DNA of 64,000 nucleotides from Eubacteriales bacterium (GTDB lineage: Bacteria > Bacillota > Clostridia > Lachnospirales > Lachnospiraceae): the NCBI GenBank assembly GCA_030524455.1, contig JAUNGT010000001.1:124001-188000 (forward strand), in the 5' to 3' direction. Position numbers and translations under genes: made by a program. The notes under the pieces were generated by a model. It was not told where the DNA came from. It worked only from the letters and a program-made list of their open reading frames with translations, and did not search any database. Positions 24,410 through 31,911 of this stretch are shown in pieces. Position 1 is the first letter of the stretch, and each line of letters starts with the position of its first letter.

Positions 24410-26869
24410 ATGAGCATTTACGATACATTGAATGACAGGCAGCGGGAGGCGGTATTTAAGACGAAGGGGCCGGTGCTCATCCTGGCCGGGGCAGGGAGCG
24501 GAAAAACCAGGGTGCTGACACACCGGATTTCCTATCTTCTGGAGCACGAGGGCGTGCAGCCCTGGCATATCCTGGCGATCACCTTTACCAACAAGGCGGC
24601 GGGGGAGATGCGAGAACGTGTGGACGATCTGGTCGGTCACGGGGCGGAGGAGATCTGGGTATCCACCTTTCATTCCACCTGCGTGCGGATCCTGCGCCGT
24701 TATATTGACCGCCTGGGCTTTGACAACAATTTTACCATCTACGATACGGACGACAGCAAGAACATCATCAAGGATGTGTGCAAAAAGCTGCAGATCGATA
24801 CGAAGCTTTACAAGGAGCGGAGCCTGATGTCGGCGATCTCCTCTGCCAAGGACGAGCTTGTCTCCCCGAAGGAATACGCGCTGAAGGCGATGGGGGATTT
24901 TTCCCGGCAGAAGATCGCTTCGGTCTATGAGGAATACCAGGCAGCCTTAAAAAAGAATAACGCGCTGGATTTCGACGATCTGATCGTCAAGACCGTGGAG
25001 CTGTTTAAGAGCTGCCCGGAGGTGCTGGACTATTATCAGGAGCGCTTTGTTTACATCATGGTGGACGAGTATCAGGATACCAACACGGCGCAGTTTGAGC
25101 TGATCCGGCTTCTTGCGGGCAAGTACCGCAACCTGTGCGTGGTGGGCGACGATGATCAGTCCATCTACAAGTTCCGCGGGGCGAATATCAACAATATCCT
25201 GGATTTTGAAAAGGTGTTTCCGGAGGCTGCGGTGATCAAGCTGGAGCAGAATTACCGGTCTACCCAGACGATCCTGGACGCGGCAAACGATGTCATCCGC
25301 AACAATGTGGAGCGCAAGACAAAAGCGCTTTGGACGGACAAGGGAGAGGGAAGCCTGATTCATTTCCGTCAGTTCGATACCGCCTATGAGGAGGCGGAGT
25401 ACATTGCGGATGATGTGGCGAAAAAGCACAGAAACCGGGAGGCAAACTACCGGGACTGCGCGGTGCTGTACCGCACCAACGCCCAGGCGCGTCTTTTGGA
25501 GGAGCGCTTTATCGCGGAGGGCATTCCCTATGATGTGGTGGGCGGCGTCAATTTCTATGCCCGCCGGGAAATCAAGGACATGCTTGCTTACTTAAAAACC
25601 GTGGACAATGGGCAGGATGACCTGCAGGTGCGCCGGATTATCAACGTGCCCCGGCGGGGCATCGGGGCCACCACCGTCAACCGGGTGCAGGCGTATGCGG
25701 ACGAGAATGGGATCAGCTTTTATGACGCGCTTAGAAATGCCGATCAGATCCCGGGGCTGGGACGCAGCGCCTCCAAGCTGGAGCCCTTTGTGACGCTGAT
25801 CCAGTCGCTGCGGGCCAAGCTGGAATACTATACGTTAAAGCAGCTTCTGGACGATATCATTGAATCCACCGGCTATGTGAAGGAGCTGCAGGAATCCGAC
25901 GACGAGGAGGCGGAGGACCGGATCGCCAATATCAATGAGCTGGTGAGTAAGGTGGTTGCCTTTGAGGCAGCCCATGAGGATGCCACGCTGAGCAGCTTTT
26001 TGCAGGAGGTTGCCCTGGTGGCGGATATCGACGGCGTGGAGTCGGACAATAACAAGGTGCTTTTGATGACGCTGCATTCCGCCAAGGGACTGGAGTTTCC
26101 GGTGGTTTATCTGGCCGGGCTGGAGGATGGGATTTTCCCCAGCTATATGAGCATTATGGACGGGGATCCGTCGATGATCGAGGAGGAGCGGCGCCTTGCC
26201 TATGTGGGAATTACCCGGGCAAAGGAGGATCTGACGATCACCTGCGCCCGGCAGAGGATGATCCGCGGCGAAACGCAGTACAATCCGGTAAGCCGGTTCG
26301 TGAAGGAAATCCCGGCGAATCTGATGGACAACCGGGCGCCGGGCTTTCGCCGGGTATCCTTCGGGGAGGATGCCGGGGAGGAAGGCGGCGGAAGCGGTTT
26401 TTCGGGCTTTTCGGGCTTTTCGGGCTTCTCCGGCTTTTCCGGGGAGGAAAAGGGGCGGTCTGCGGCCCCCTTTGCGTCCCGGCAGAAGGCCGGCCAGGAG
26501 GCAGGGAAGGAAGCGGACCGGGCCGGGAGCTGGGGAAGCTTCGGAAACAGCGCTGCCGGCGCAGGTTCTTTTTCCGGCTATGCAAAGCCCAGGGCGGTGG
26601 TGAAGCCCAAAAAGACGGCGGAGGAGCGAAAGCCCTTCATCGCACAGGGGCTTGGCAGTCTGAACGCTGCAGGAGGTATTTCCAAGGGAACGAGCAAGGC
26701 ATCCAGCCTGGAATACGGCGTGGGCGACCGTGTGCGGCACTTAAAATACGGCGACGGCACGGTGACCGCCATCGTGGATGATCCGAGGGATTACAAGGTG
26801 ACGATCCAGTTTGACGGGGCCGGACAGAAGATCATGTACGCGGCCTTCGCAAAACTGAAAAAATTATAA
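24410..26869 (+). CDS. pcrA: ATP-dependent DNA helicase PcrA/UvrD
   Basis: The 819-residue superfamily 1 helicase unwinds DNA in repair and plasmid replication. Walker A GAGSGKT is at 27-33, then DEYQDTN (motif II), GDDDQSIYKFRGA (motif III), QNYRS (motif IV), TLHSAKGLEFPVVYLAG (motif V) and YVGITRAKEDL (motif VI). The C-terminal RNA polymerase-binding Tudor-like domain is present (GDRVRHLKYGDGTVTAI). The ATG at 24410 follows AGAGGA. The linker before it carries a tandem Ser-Gly-Phe repeat (see 26393). Confidence 0.95.
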   Translation: MSIYDTLNDRQREAVFKTKGPVLILAGAGSGKTRVLTHRISYLLEHEGVQPWHILAITFTNKAAGEMRERVDDLVGHGAEEIWVSTFHSTCVRILRRYIDRLGFDNNFTIYDTDDSKNIIKDVCKKLQIDTKLYKERSLMSAISSAKDELVSPKEYALKAMGDFSRQKIASVYEEYQAALKKNNALDFDDLIVKTVELFKSCPEVLDYYQERFVYIMVDEYQDTNTAQFELIRLLAGKYRNLCVVGDDDQSIYKFRGANINNILDFEKVFPEAAVIKLEQNYRSTQTILDAANDVIRNNVERKTKALWTDKGEGSLIHFRQFDTAYEEAEYIADDVAKKHRNREANYRDCAVLYRTNAQARLLEERFIAEGIPYDVVGGVNFYARREIKDMLAYLKTVDNGQDDLQVRRIINVPRRGIGATTVNRVQAYADENGISFYDALRNADQIPGLGRSASKLEPFVTLIQSLRAKLEYYTLKQLLDDIIESTGYVKELQESDDEEAEDRIANINELVSKVVAFEAAHEDATLSSFLQEVALVADIDGVESDNNKVLLMTLHSAKGLEFPVVYLAGLEDGIFPSYMSIMDGDPSMIEEERRLAYVGITRAKEDLTITCARQRMIRGETQYNPVSRFVKEIPANLMDNRAPGFRRVSFGEDAGEEGGGSGFSGFSGFSGFSGFSGEEKGRSAAPFASRQKAGQEAGKEADRAGSWGSFGNSAAGAGSFSGYAKPRAVVKPKKTAEERKPFIAQGLGSLNAAGGISKGTSKASSLEYGVGDRVRHLKYGDGTVTAIVDDPRDYKVTIQFDGAGQKIMYAAFAKLKKL
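26393..26443 (+). repeat. Tandem 9-base repeat inside pcrA
   Basis: Five to six units of the TCGGGCTTT type, each coding Ser-Gly-Phe, lie head to tail in the linker between the helicase core and the C-terminal Tudor-like domain. The unit is a multiple of three, so slippage would change linker length without breaking the frame. Confidence 0.8.
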
Positions 26870-26980
26870 AATTTGCTCTTTTTATAGTAAAATCCGTGAA
26901 ACGGTGGTATCATATACATAATATATAGGGGTGAGCGCTGCGCAGGCGGATGCGCGGAATACGCAGAAAGGATGGATATT

Positions 26981-27259
26981 ATGGCGAGATTGGATGAGCT
27001 TCTGGATGTGTTAAAGGGCGACGAGCTGGCAAAGAAGAAAGAGGAGAGGAAGAACTGCCTGATCTGGATCCTGGCGATTGTCGGGGCTGTCGCGGCAGTG
27101 GCGGCGATTGCATACGCGGTATACCGTTTTATGACGCCGAATTATCTGGAGGATTTTGACGACGACTTTGATGATGACTTCGAGGACGACGAGGATGAGG
27201 ACGGTACGGACGGAGCGTCCGCTCCTGCCGCGGAGAAGAAGGCAGAGGAGAAGGAATAA
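26981..27259 (+). CDS. Small membrane protein with acidic tail
   Basis: The 92-residue protein has a short charged cytoplasmic start (MARLDELLDVLKGDELAKKKEERK), one membrane helix at about 27-47 and a very acidic tail rich in Asp and Glu (YLEDFDDDFDDDFEDDEDED). The ATG at 26981 has AAAGG 9 bases upstream; the ATG at 26972 has none at a usable distance. No family function is known to me. The acidic tail could bind cations or basic partners. Confidence 0.75.
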   Translation: MARLDELLDVLKGDELAKKKEERKNCLIWILAIVGAVAAVAAIAYAVYRFMTPNYLEDFDDDFDDDFEDDEDEDGTDGASAPAAEKKAEEKE

Positions 27260-27343
27260 GACGGCCAGCTCCTGTACGACAGGGCAGGGGCGCTGACACA
27301 GCGGGGTACTCGGACGGCGCAGGACAGATTTTCCGGCGCAGCG

Positions 27344-27358
27344 CGGGGCCCCGTTTTT
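27344..27358 (+). terminator. Possible terminator
   Basis: A GC-rich stretch with CGGGGCCCCG runs into seven T residues just before palindromic repeat copy 2. The stem geometry is poor, so this is a weak call. Confidence 0.35.
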
Positions 27359-27370
27359 TTGCGCGATACG

Positions 27371-27414
27371 CCCTGCAAGCGGCTGCGTGCATGCACAGGC
27401 AGCCATTTGCAGGG
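27371..27414. repeat. Dispersed palindromic repeat, copy 2
   Basis: CCCTGCAA (27371-27378) pairs with TTGCAGGG (27407-27414), with inner GGCTGC/GCAGCC and a GTGCATGCAC tip. It matches copy 1 at 4808-4850 apart from small changes at the tip and also follows a T-run plus GCGCGATACG. It fills much of the gap between the small membrane protein and rlmCD. Confidence 0.8.
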
Positions 27415-27501
27415 CAACGGACAGGGGAAGAGAATCTTCCCCTGCCAGATTATCAATCATACCCTTGTCCATCGAGGGTAGACAGAAATGAGGACAAACC
27501 G

Positions 27502-28908
27502 ATGAAGAAGGGACAGATCAGGACAGGAACGGCAGAGTATGTCAAGTTTCCAAACCGGGCGATGGTGCGCCTGGAGGATTCCGGGGAGGAATATTGCGAG
27601 GTGAAAGGCGCTCTGCCGGGGCAGCGGATACAGCTGGTTGTGACCAGAGTGCGCGGCGGCAAAGGGGAGGGACGATTAAAAGAGGTGCTGGAGAACTCCC
27701 CTCTGGAAACGCAGGGGCCCGAAAACGGCGGCTGCAGGCATTTTGGCCGCTGCGGCGGCTGCAGCTATATTTCCATGCCCTACGAGGAGAGCCTGCGCAT
27801 CAAGGAGGAGCAGGTGCACAGGCTTCTGAAGCCGGTGCTTGCCGGTCAGACGACAGAATGTGTGATCGAGCCGATCAAGCCCAGCCCGGTCTGTTATGGC
27901 TACCGCAACAAGATGGAATTTACCTTCGGGGACGAGGAAAAGGACGGCCCGCTGGCGCTTGGGATGCACCGGAGGGGAAGCTTTTACGATATTGTGACGG
28001 TGGATCACTGCCGGATTGTGGACGAGGATTACAACACGATCCTGGCGGCCACGCTGTCCTATTTTAAAGAACAGGATGTGCCCTTTTATCACCGTTTTAC
28101 CCACCAGGGCGTGCTGCGGCATCTGCTGGTGCGCCGCGCTTCCTACACCGGGGAGATTCTCGTCGCGCTGGTGACCACCAGCGGCCTTTTGACGGGGCTG
28201 GAGGGCTGGAAGGAGCGTCTGCTTGAGCTTCCCCTGAACGGAAAGCTTGCGGGAATCCTGCACATCGTGAATGACTCCATGGCGGATGCGGTAAAAAGCG
28301 ACCGGACAGAAATCCTGTACGGCCAGGACTTTTTCTATGAGCAGCTTTTGGGGCTTCGCTTTCGGATTTCCACCTTTTCTTTTTTTCAAACCAACACCCG
28401 CAGCGCGGAGGTGCTCTATGAGACGGCGCGCGAATATGTGGGCGGTCTGAAAAGTGAAAACGGCCGTCCGGCCAGCGTCGTCTACGACCTTTACAGCGGC
28501 ACGGGCACCATCGCTCAGCTGATGGCTCCTGTGGCAAAAAAGGTGATCGGCGTGGAGATCGTGGAGGAGGCGGTGGAGGCGGCCCGCAGAAACGCCTGCG
28601 AGAACGGCCTGGACAACTGTGAATTTATCGCGGGCGACGTGCTGAAGGTGCTGGATACGATCGAGGAAAAGCCGGATTTTATCATTCTGGATCCGCCCCG
28701 CGACGGCGTGCATCCCAAGGCCCTGGCGAGAATCATCTCCTACGGCGTGCCGAAGCTGGTTTACATTTCCTGCAAGCCCACCAGCCTGGCCCGGGATCTG
28801 GCGGTGTTTCTCGAGAACGGCTACGAGGCAGAGCGGTGCGTGCCGGTGGACCAGTTTCCGTGGACGACGGGGATAGAGACAGTCGTGTTGCTGCAGAAGA
28901 TGAACTGA
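27502..28908 (+). CDS. rlmD: 23S rRNA (uracil-C5)-methyltransferase RlmCD/RumA type
   Basis: The 468-residue SAM enzyme forms 5-methyluridine in 23S rRNA. A TRAM domain is at about 5-62, followed by iron-sulfur Cys at 78, 84 and 87 (CRHFGRCGGC) and a later Cys in VDHCRIV. The SAM motif YDLYSGTGTIAQL and the catalytic Cys in YISCKPTSLARDL are clear. In Firmicutes one such enzyme often serves both U747 and U1939; this cannot be decided here. The ATG at 27502 gives the family N-terminus, though GAGGAC is 8 bases away and modest. Confidence 0.9.
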   Translation: MKKGQIRTGTAEYVKFPNRAMVRLEDSGEEYCEVKGALPGQRIQLVVTRVRGGKGEGRLKEVLENSPLETQGPENGGCRHFGRCGGCSYISMPYEESLRIKEEQVHRLLKPVLAGQTTECVIEPIKPSPVCYGYRNKMEFTFGDEEKDGPLALGMHRRGSFYDIVTVDHCRIVDEDYNTILAATLSYFKEQDVPFYHRFTHQGVLRHLLVRRASYTGEILVALVTTSGLLTGLEGWKERLLELPLNGKLAGILHIVNDSMADAVKSDRTEILYGQDFFYEQLLGLRFRISTFSFFQTNTRSAEVLYETAREYVGGLKSENGRPASVVYDLYSGTGTIAQLMAPVAKKVIGVEIVEEAVEAARRNACENGLDNCEFIAGDVLKVLDTIEEKPDFIILDPPRDGVHPKALARIISYGVPKLVYISCKPTSLARDLAVFLENGYEAERCVPVDQFPWTTGIETVVLLQKMN

Positions 28909-29001
28909 AAACAGAACGCCGATAAGTTGAGTCCGGATGTGGAAGATTATGACGCATTTAAAGCTGCGGAAAAAGACAGAAAGATTGAATGTTTTTCGGG
29001 A
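28906..29001 (+). pseudogene. Possible gene remnant in frame after the rlmCD stop
   Basis: Immediately after the rlmCD stop the same frame stays open for about 30 codons and reads as a protein-like sequence (DKLSPDVEDYDAFKAAEKDR) before a stop. It could be debris of an inserted gene or a chance extension. I recognise no family, and no start with a ribosome site is seen. Confidence 0.25.
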
Positions 29002-29065
29002 ATGTTTTGAAATGTATGGAATCATGTACCAAATGGAGGACAATATAACAACGGAGATAAGGCAG

Positions 29066-29269
29066 ATGGGATACAATGGATATACCGAAAAAAAGAAGGT
29101 TACAAATAAGAGATATTTGGACAAGTTGGCGTCATTTATTGTGAGAGTTGAGCCAGGGGAAAAAGAAGAAATTGAAAAAGCTGCTGCCCAGGCAGAAATG
29201 AGCCGAAATGCGTACGTCTTGGCTGCGGTCCGGGAGAAAATCGCAAGGGAAAAAGAAAGAGATAATTGA
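29066..29269 (+). CDS. Small ribbon-helix-helix-like protein
   Basis: The 67-residue basic protein ends in a pattern typical of Arc/MetJ-type repressors: a strand-like SFIVRVEPGEKEEI followed by two helices (EKAAAQAEMSRNAYVLAAVREK). Small proteins of this kind accompany mobile elements and toxin-antitoxin loci and bind DNA as dimers. The ATG at 29066 has GGAG 6-9 bases upstream; an open frame from 28937 adds an unlikely N-terminus. It marks the edge of the AT-rich accessory island. The target is unknown. Confidence 0.55.
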   Translation: MGYNGYTEKKKVTNKRYLDKLASFIVRVEPGEKEEIEKAAAQAEMSRNAYVLAAVREKIAREKERDN

Positions 29270-29305
29270 TTGTAGACAGTAAAAAAAGGCCATTGGTATT
29301 GTGAG

Positions 29306-29478
29306 TCCTAATAATAATAGACGTATAAACACTTAGTCCCACCACATCGGGACATATATACTTTACTCTTGCCCTCGACGTTTACGGCATAAATATCAAG
29401 GTCATCTTTGGATTTGATCCCGTCTGTTCCGTTTTGACGATACTCTGCCAATCGGTGTCCATCGTGCAAGCTGAATTG
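29306..29478 (-). pseudogene. Gene remnant of unknown origin
   Basis: On the minus strand a frame bounded by stops reads HDGHRLAEYRQNGTDGIKSK, then DDLDIYAVNVEGKSKVYMSR and CGGTKCLYVYYY. This looks like the C-terminal piece of a protein cut off by decay; no start with a ribosome site is seen. I do not recognise the family. Confidence 0.3.
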
Positions 29479-29514
29479 TTATGATTGTCCGACGTATGCT
29501 GCCTGATCAAATCA

Positions 29515-29628
29515 TGAAAAGTGGATTGTTTCGGGTTCGGTGGGGACAATGTGGCCTATGAAAACGATCACGATTTTTGGTATGGGTTGAAGCTGTCGGA
29601 GATGTATGAGCGCAATGTCCGCATGTGA
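29515..29628 (+). pseudogene. Gene remnant of unknown origin
   Basis: A short frame between stops reads KVDCFGFGGDNVAYENDHDF and WYGLKLSEMYERNVRM, with natural-looking composition but no start. It probably is debris of a lost gene. The following bases to 29749 hold no gene that I can support. Confidence 0.25.
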
Positions 29629-29749
29629 TGTGGAGCAGGAGAAGAAAGTAAGAGAATGTTTTTAGAAAACAGAGGAGAGGTGCGAATAGGAAGCGAGCAG
29701 AAATTCCGGGAGCGACCTGCACCTGATGTGGGAGTGATTTGAGGAGTTT

Positions 29750-29849
29750 AAGGTGGAAAAGTGAGAGAGAAAATTTAATAAAAAATTTTTTTTAGTGATT
29801 TTTGAATAAAGTTGGTGTAAAATAAAAACGAAAATTAGTAATTTTTGCC
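29750..29849 (+). promoter_or_regulatory. CRISPR leader
   Basis: About 100 AT-rich bases with long A and T runs directly precede the first intact repeat. The opposite end of the array carries degenerate repeats, so this side is the leader and the array should be transcribed on the plus strand. Confidence 0.6.
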
Positions 29850-30278
29850 GTCGCTCCCTTTATGGGGGCGTGGATTGAAATACGGGAATTTGATAAATAT
29901 CAAATGTCCCAGCGTGTCGCTCCCTTTATGGGGGCGTGGATTGAAATATTAGATGGAATTGATATAGAAGAAGTTGGTAATTGTCGCTCCCTTTATGGGG
30001 GCGTGGATTGAAATGCCGCCAACCTGGCCGGATGCCAAAAATACAATATGTCGCTCCCTTTATGGGGGCGTGGATTGAAATTTAATCCAGCGCAAAAAGT
30101 TATCCTGATCGGCCTGTCGCTCCCTTTATGGGGGCGTGGATTGAAATAGCTGGGAAGTGAGGCAATACACCGCAGATATGGGTCGCTCCCTTTATGGGAG
30201 AGTTAATTGAAATTTACAAATTCAAACATTTTTACCTCCTTATAAAGTCGTCCCTTTATGAGGATGAAAATCTAACAA
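29850..30278 (+). CRISPR. Type I-C-like CRISPR array, five intact and two degenerate repeats, no cas genes
   Basis: The 32-base repeat begins GTCGCTCCCTTTATGGGGG and ends GTGGATTGAAAT, the form known for subtype I-C. Intact copies start at 29850, 29916, 29983, 30050 and 30116. A copy at 30182-30213 has several changes in its second half, and a further one at 30247-30278 is barely recognisable. Spacers are 34, 35, 35, 34, 34 and 33 bases. Spacers 2 and 5 have protein-like reading frames. No cas gene is present in the 64 kb, so the array is orphaned or relies on distant cas genes. The degenerate repeats lie at the end away from the leader. Confidence 0.95.
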
Positions 30279-30369
30279 GATATGCTTTAGAAGAATGGAA
30301 GAATTAAGTACTGGGATCCAAGTCAAAGAGGGGTTTGGATTATTACAGACAAAATAGGAGGCGATTAGG

Positions 30370-30852
30370 ATGATTTTATATCACGGCAGCAACGTAGTCG
30401 TTGAAAGTCCGAAGCTGATCAAACAAAATCGTTATCTGGATTTTGGCTTTGGATTTTATACCACTACTAACCGGGATCAGGCAGTAAATTTTGCGGGTAA
30501 GGTTGTAGAACGGAGAAAAACTGGAGAACCTATATTGAATATCTATTCTGTGGATGAAACGGCAGCATTTCGGGAGTGTAGTCTGCTGCGATTTGAAAAG
30601 CCGGATATGGCCTGGCTGGATTTTGTGGCAGAGAACCGTGAGGGATCGTATCGGGGAAAACAATACGACTTGGTTTACGGAGCGGTTGCTGACGATGACG
30701 TGTACCGCACCATCACGCTTTACATGACGGGTGTATTGACAAAAGAGCAGACTCTTGAAGCACTTAAAATTCGAAGGCTGTTCAACCAGGTGGTGTTTGC
30801 AACGGAGAAATCTTTGCAATATCTGCATTTTGAAGGGAGGGAGCTTGTATGA
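30370..30852 (+). CDS. DUF3990 protein, ADP-ribosyltransferase-like (probable toxin)
   Basis: The 160-residue protein matches my memory of DUF3990, a family placed with ADP-ribosyltransferases. The first strand has YHGS with His5, and [18 protein letters not shown] contains Tyr30, fitting the H-Y pair that holds NAD. A third catalytic position could be Gln140 in [10 protein letters not shown]; this is tentative. AGGAGG lies 8 bases upstream. It overlaps the next gene by ATGA and is followed by a DUF3791 gene, a pairing seen in related genomes and suggestive of a toxin-antitoxin or defence unit. The target is unknown. Confidence 0.75.
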   Translation: MILYHGSNVVVESPKLIKQNRYLDFGFGFYTTTNRDQAVNFAGKVVERRKTGEPILNIYSVDETAAFRECSLLRFEKPDMAWLDFVAENREGSYRGKQYDLVYGAVADDDVYRTITLYMTGVLTKEQTLEALKIRRLFNQVVFATEKSLQYLHFEGRELV

Positions 30853-31091
30853 ACAAAGATCAATTTAGTGCAATGCTGGCGGTTCTTGTACCGCCGATTA
30901 TTAAAAAAATCGTTGAAAACAGTAACGTGGACGACGACAAAGCCATTTCCCGGTTTTATCAGTCTAAGCTCTACAAGGAGCTTTCGGACGAATCATCAAA
31001 GCTTTGGCATTATGGTCCGATGACCTTGTATACCATGTATCAGGATGAACTCCTGACAGGTTCTTATGACTATCCTGAGGAGGCATATTAA
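30849..31091 (+). CDS. Small protein of the DUF3990-DUF3791 module
   Basis: The 80-residue protein is soluble, with a helical look and no known motif ([20 protein letters not shown], then [20 protein letters not shown]). It starts inside the stop of the DUF3990 gene, so both are made in fixed ratio. It could be an antitoxin, an adaptor, or the first half of a split partner with the next gene. No function is assigned. Confidence 0.65.
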   Translation: MNKDQFSAMLAVLVPPIIKKIVENSNVDDDKAISRFYQSKLYKELSDESSKLWHYGPMTLYTMYQDELLTGSYDYPEEAY

Positions 31092-31095
31092 ATAA

Positions 31096-31302
31096 ATGAG
31101 TAAGGAAACGACTTTTTTGATTTACTGTATGGAACGTTACCGGTATTTCAAAGGACTTTCCGGCGCAGAGGTGGCGAAGACATTTGAACAGTTCGGTATC
31201 TATGGATATATTACAAAGTATTTTGAATCTTTGCATACCATAGGCGATCAGTGTATCGTGCAGGATATTGACGATTATATAAAAGCAGCGAGCGGCGGTT
31301 AA
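31096..31302 (+). CDS. DUF3791 protein (probable partner/antitoxin)
   Basis: The 68-residue protein matches the DUF3791 pattern: KETTFLIYCMERYRYFKGLS, then EVAKTFEQFGIYGYITKYFE and a terminal DIDDYI. It begins 4 bases after the preceding stop, with GGAGG about 12 bases upstream. Its constant company with DUF3990 genes suggests that it neutralises or regulates the ADP-ribosyltransferase-like protein. That is inference from context. Confidence 0.7.
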   Translation: MSKETTFLIYCMERYRYFKGLSGAEVAKTFEQFGIYGYITKYFESLHTIGDQCIVQDIDDYIKAASGG

Positions 31303-31362
31303 TGGCGTTCACGATTCACTAAGCACGAGGGTTCCAGTCGAAGCAATATTGGAGCAAGAAAC

Positions 31363-31746
31363 ATGACACGACAAGAATTGTTTACATGGGTAAGGCAGCA
31401 ATACGGTACGGAGCCGGAATATCCCTGGCACGACAGGAATGCGGTGTTACGCCGCAAAGATAATAGTAAATGGTACGGAGTAGTTTTGGAAGTCTCTGGC
31501 GATAAGCTTGGGCTGACGGATGCGGGCACCATTGATGTTCTTAATGTGAAATGTGACCCGATTTTGGTTGGCTCGCTGCGTGGACAGGATGGGTATTTCG
31601 CCGCTTATCACATGAATAAGGAAAAGTGGTTGAGTATCCGGTTAGGCAATGCAGAACTGGATGATTCGATCAAAGAATTGCTTGCTTTGAGTTATGAGTT
31701 GACGGCATCGAAGGCGAAAATCAAAGCAGCAGACCGAAAGTCTTAA
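31363..31746 (+). CDS. MmcQ/YjbR family protein
   Basis: The 127-residue protein has the YjbR layout: an N-terminal helix (TRQELFTWVRQQYGTEPEYPW), a central sheet with RRKDNSKWYGVVLEV and the closing block containing HMNKEKWLSIRLG. The fold resembles a double-wing DNA-binding protein, but a clear function is not known. GGAG is 8 bases upstream. It ends the accessory island. A separate 60-base gap divides it from the DUF3791 gene. Confidence 0.8.
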   Translation: MTRQELFTWVRQQYGTEPEYPWHDRNAVLRRKDNSKWYGVVLEVSGDKLGLTDAGTIDVLNVKCDPILVGSLRGQDGYFAAYHMNKEKWLSIRLGNAELDDSIKELLALSYELTASKAKIKAADRKS

Positions 31747-31830
31747 AGAAAAAATAATCTTAAATATTCAATAAAGTAATCATCTTCAAACAAAAATAGG
31801 CATCCCCCACAGCATTTTCACAGAAAAGAT

Positions 31831-31859
31831 GTTGACAAGTCAACAAAAAGAGGTATAAT
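31831..31859 (+). promoter_or_regulatory. Promoter and dyad operator of the fatty acid operon
   Basis: TTGACA (31832-31837), a 16-base spacer and TATAAT (31854-31859) form a consensus promoter. GTTGAC-AA-GTCAAC (31831-31844) is a perfect 6-base dyad over the -35 box, a natural repressor site. No fapR or fabT gene is adjacent, so the regulator is elsewhere. Confidence 0.7.
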
Positions 31860-31911
31860 ACAGGATATCCAAAAGAATTCTGTTTCATCGGCGATGCCGA
31901 TCGGGAGAACT

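Noticed and set aside
27676..29124. A 482-codon minus-strand frame opposite rlmCD
   Set aside because: It is the antisense shadow of a well-supported gene, with His/Arg/Leu-rich translation and no family motif.
28909..31900. cas genes next to the CRISPR array
   Set aside because: All frames on both strands were read; none shows Cas1, Cas2, Cas3, Cas5, Cas7 or Cas8 motifs.
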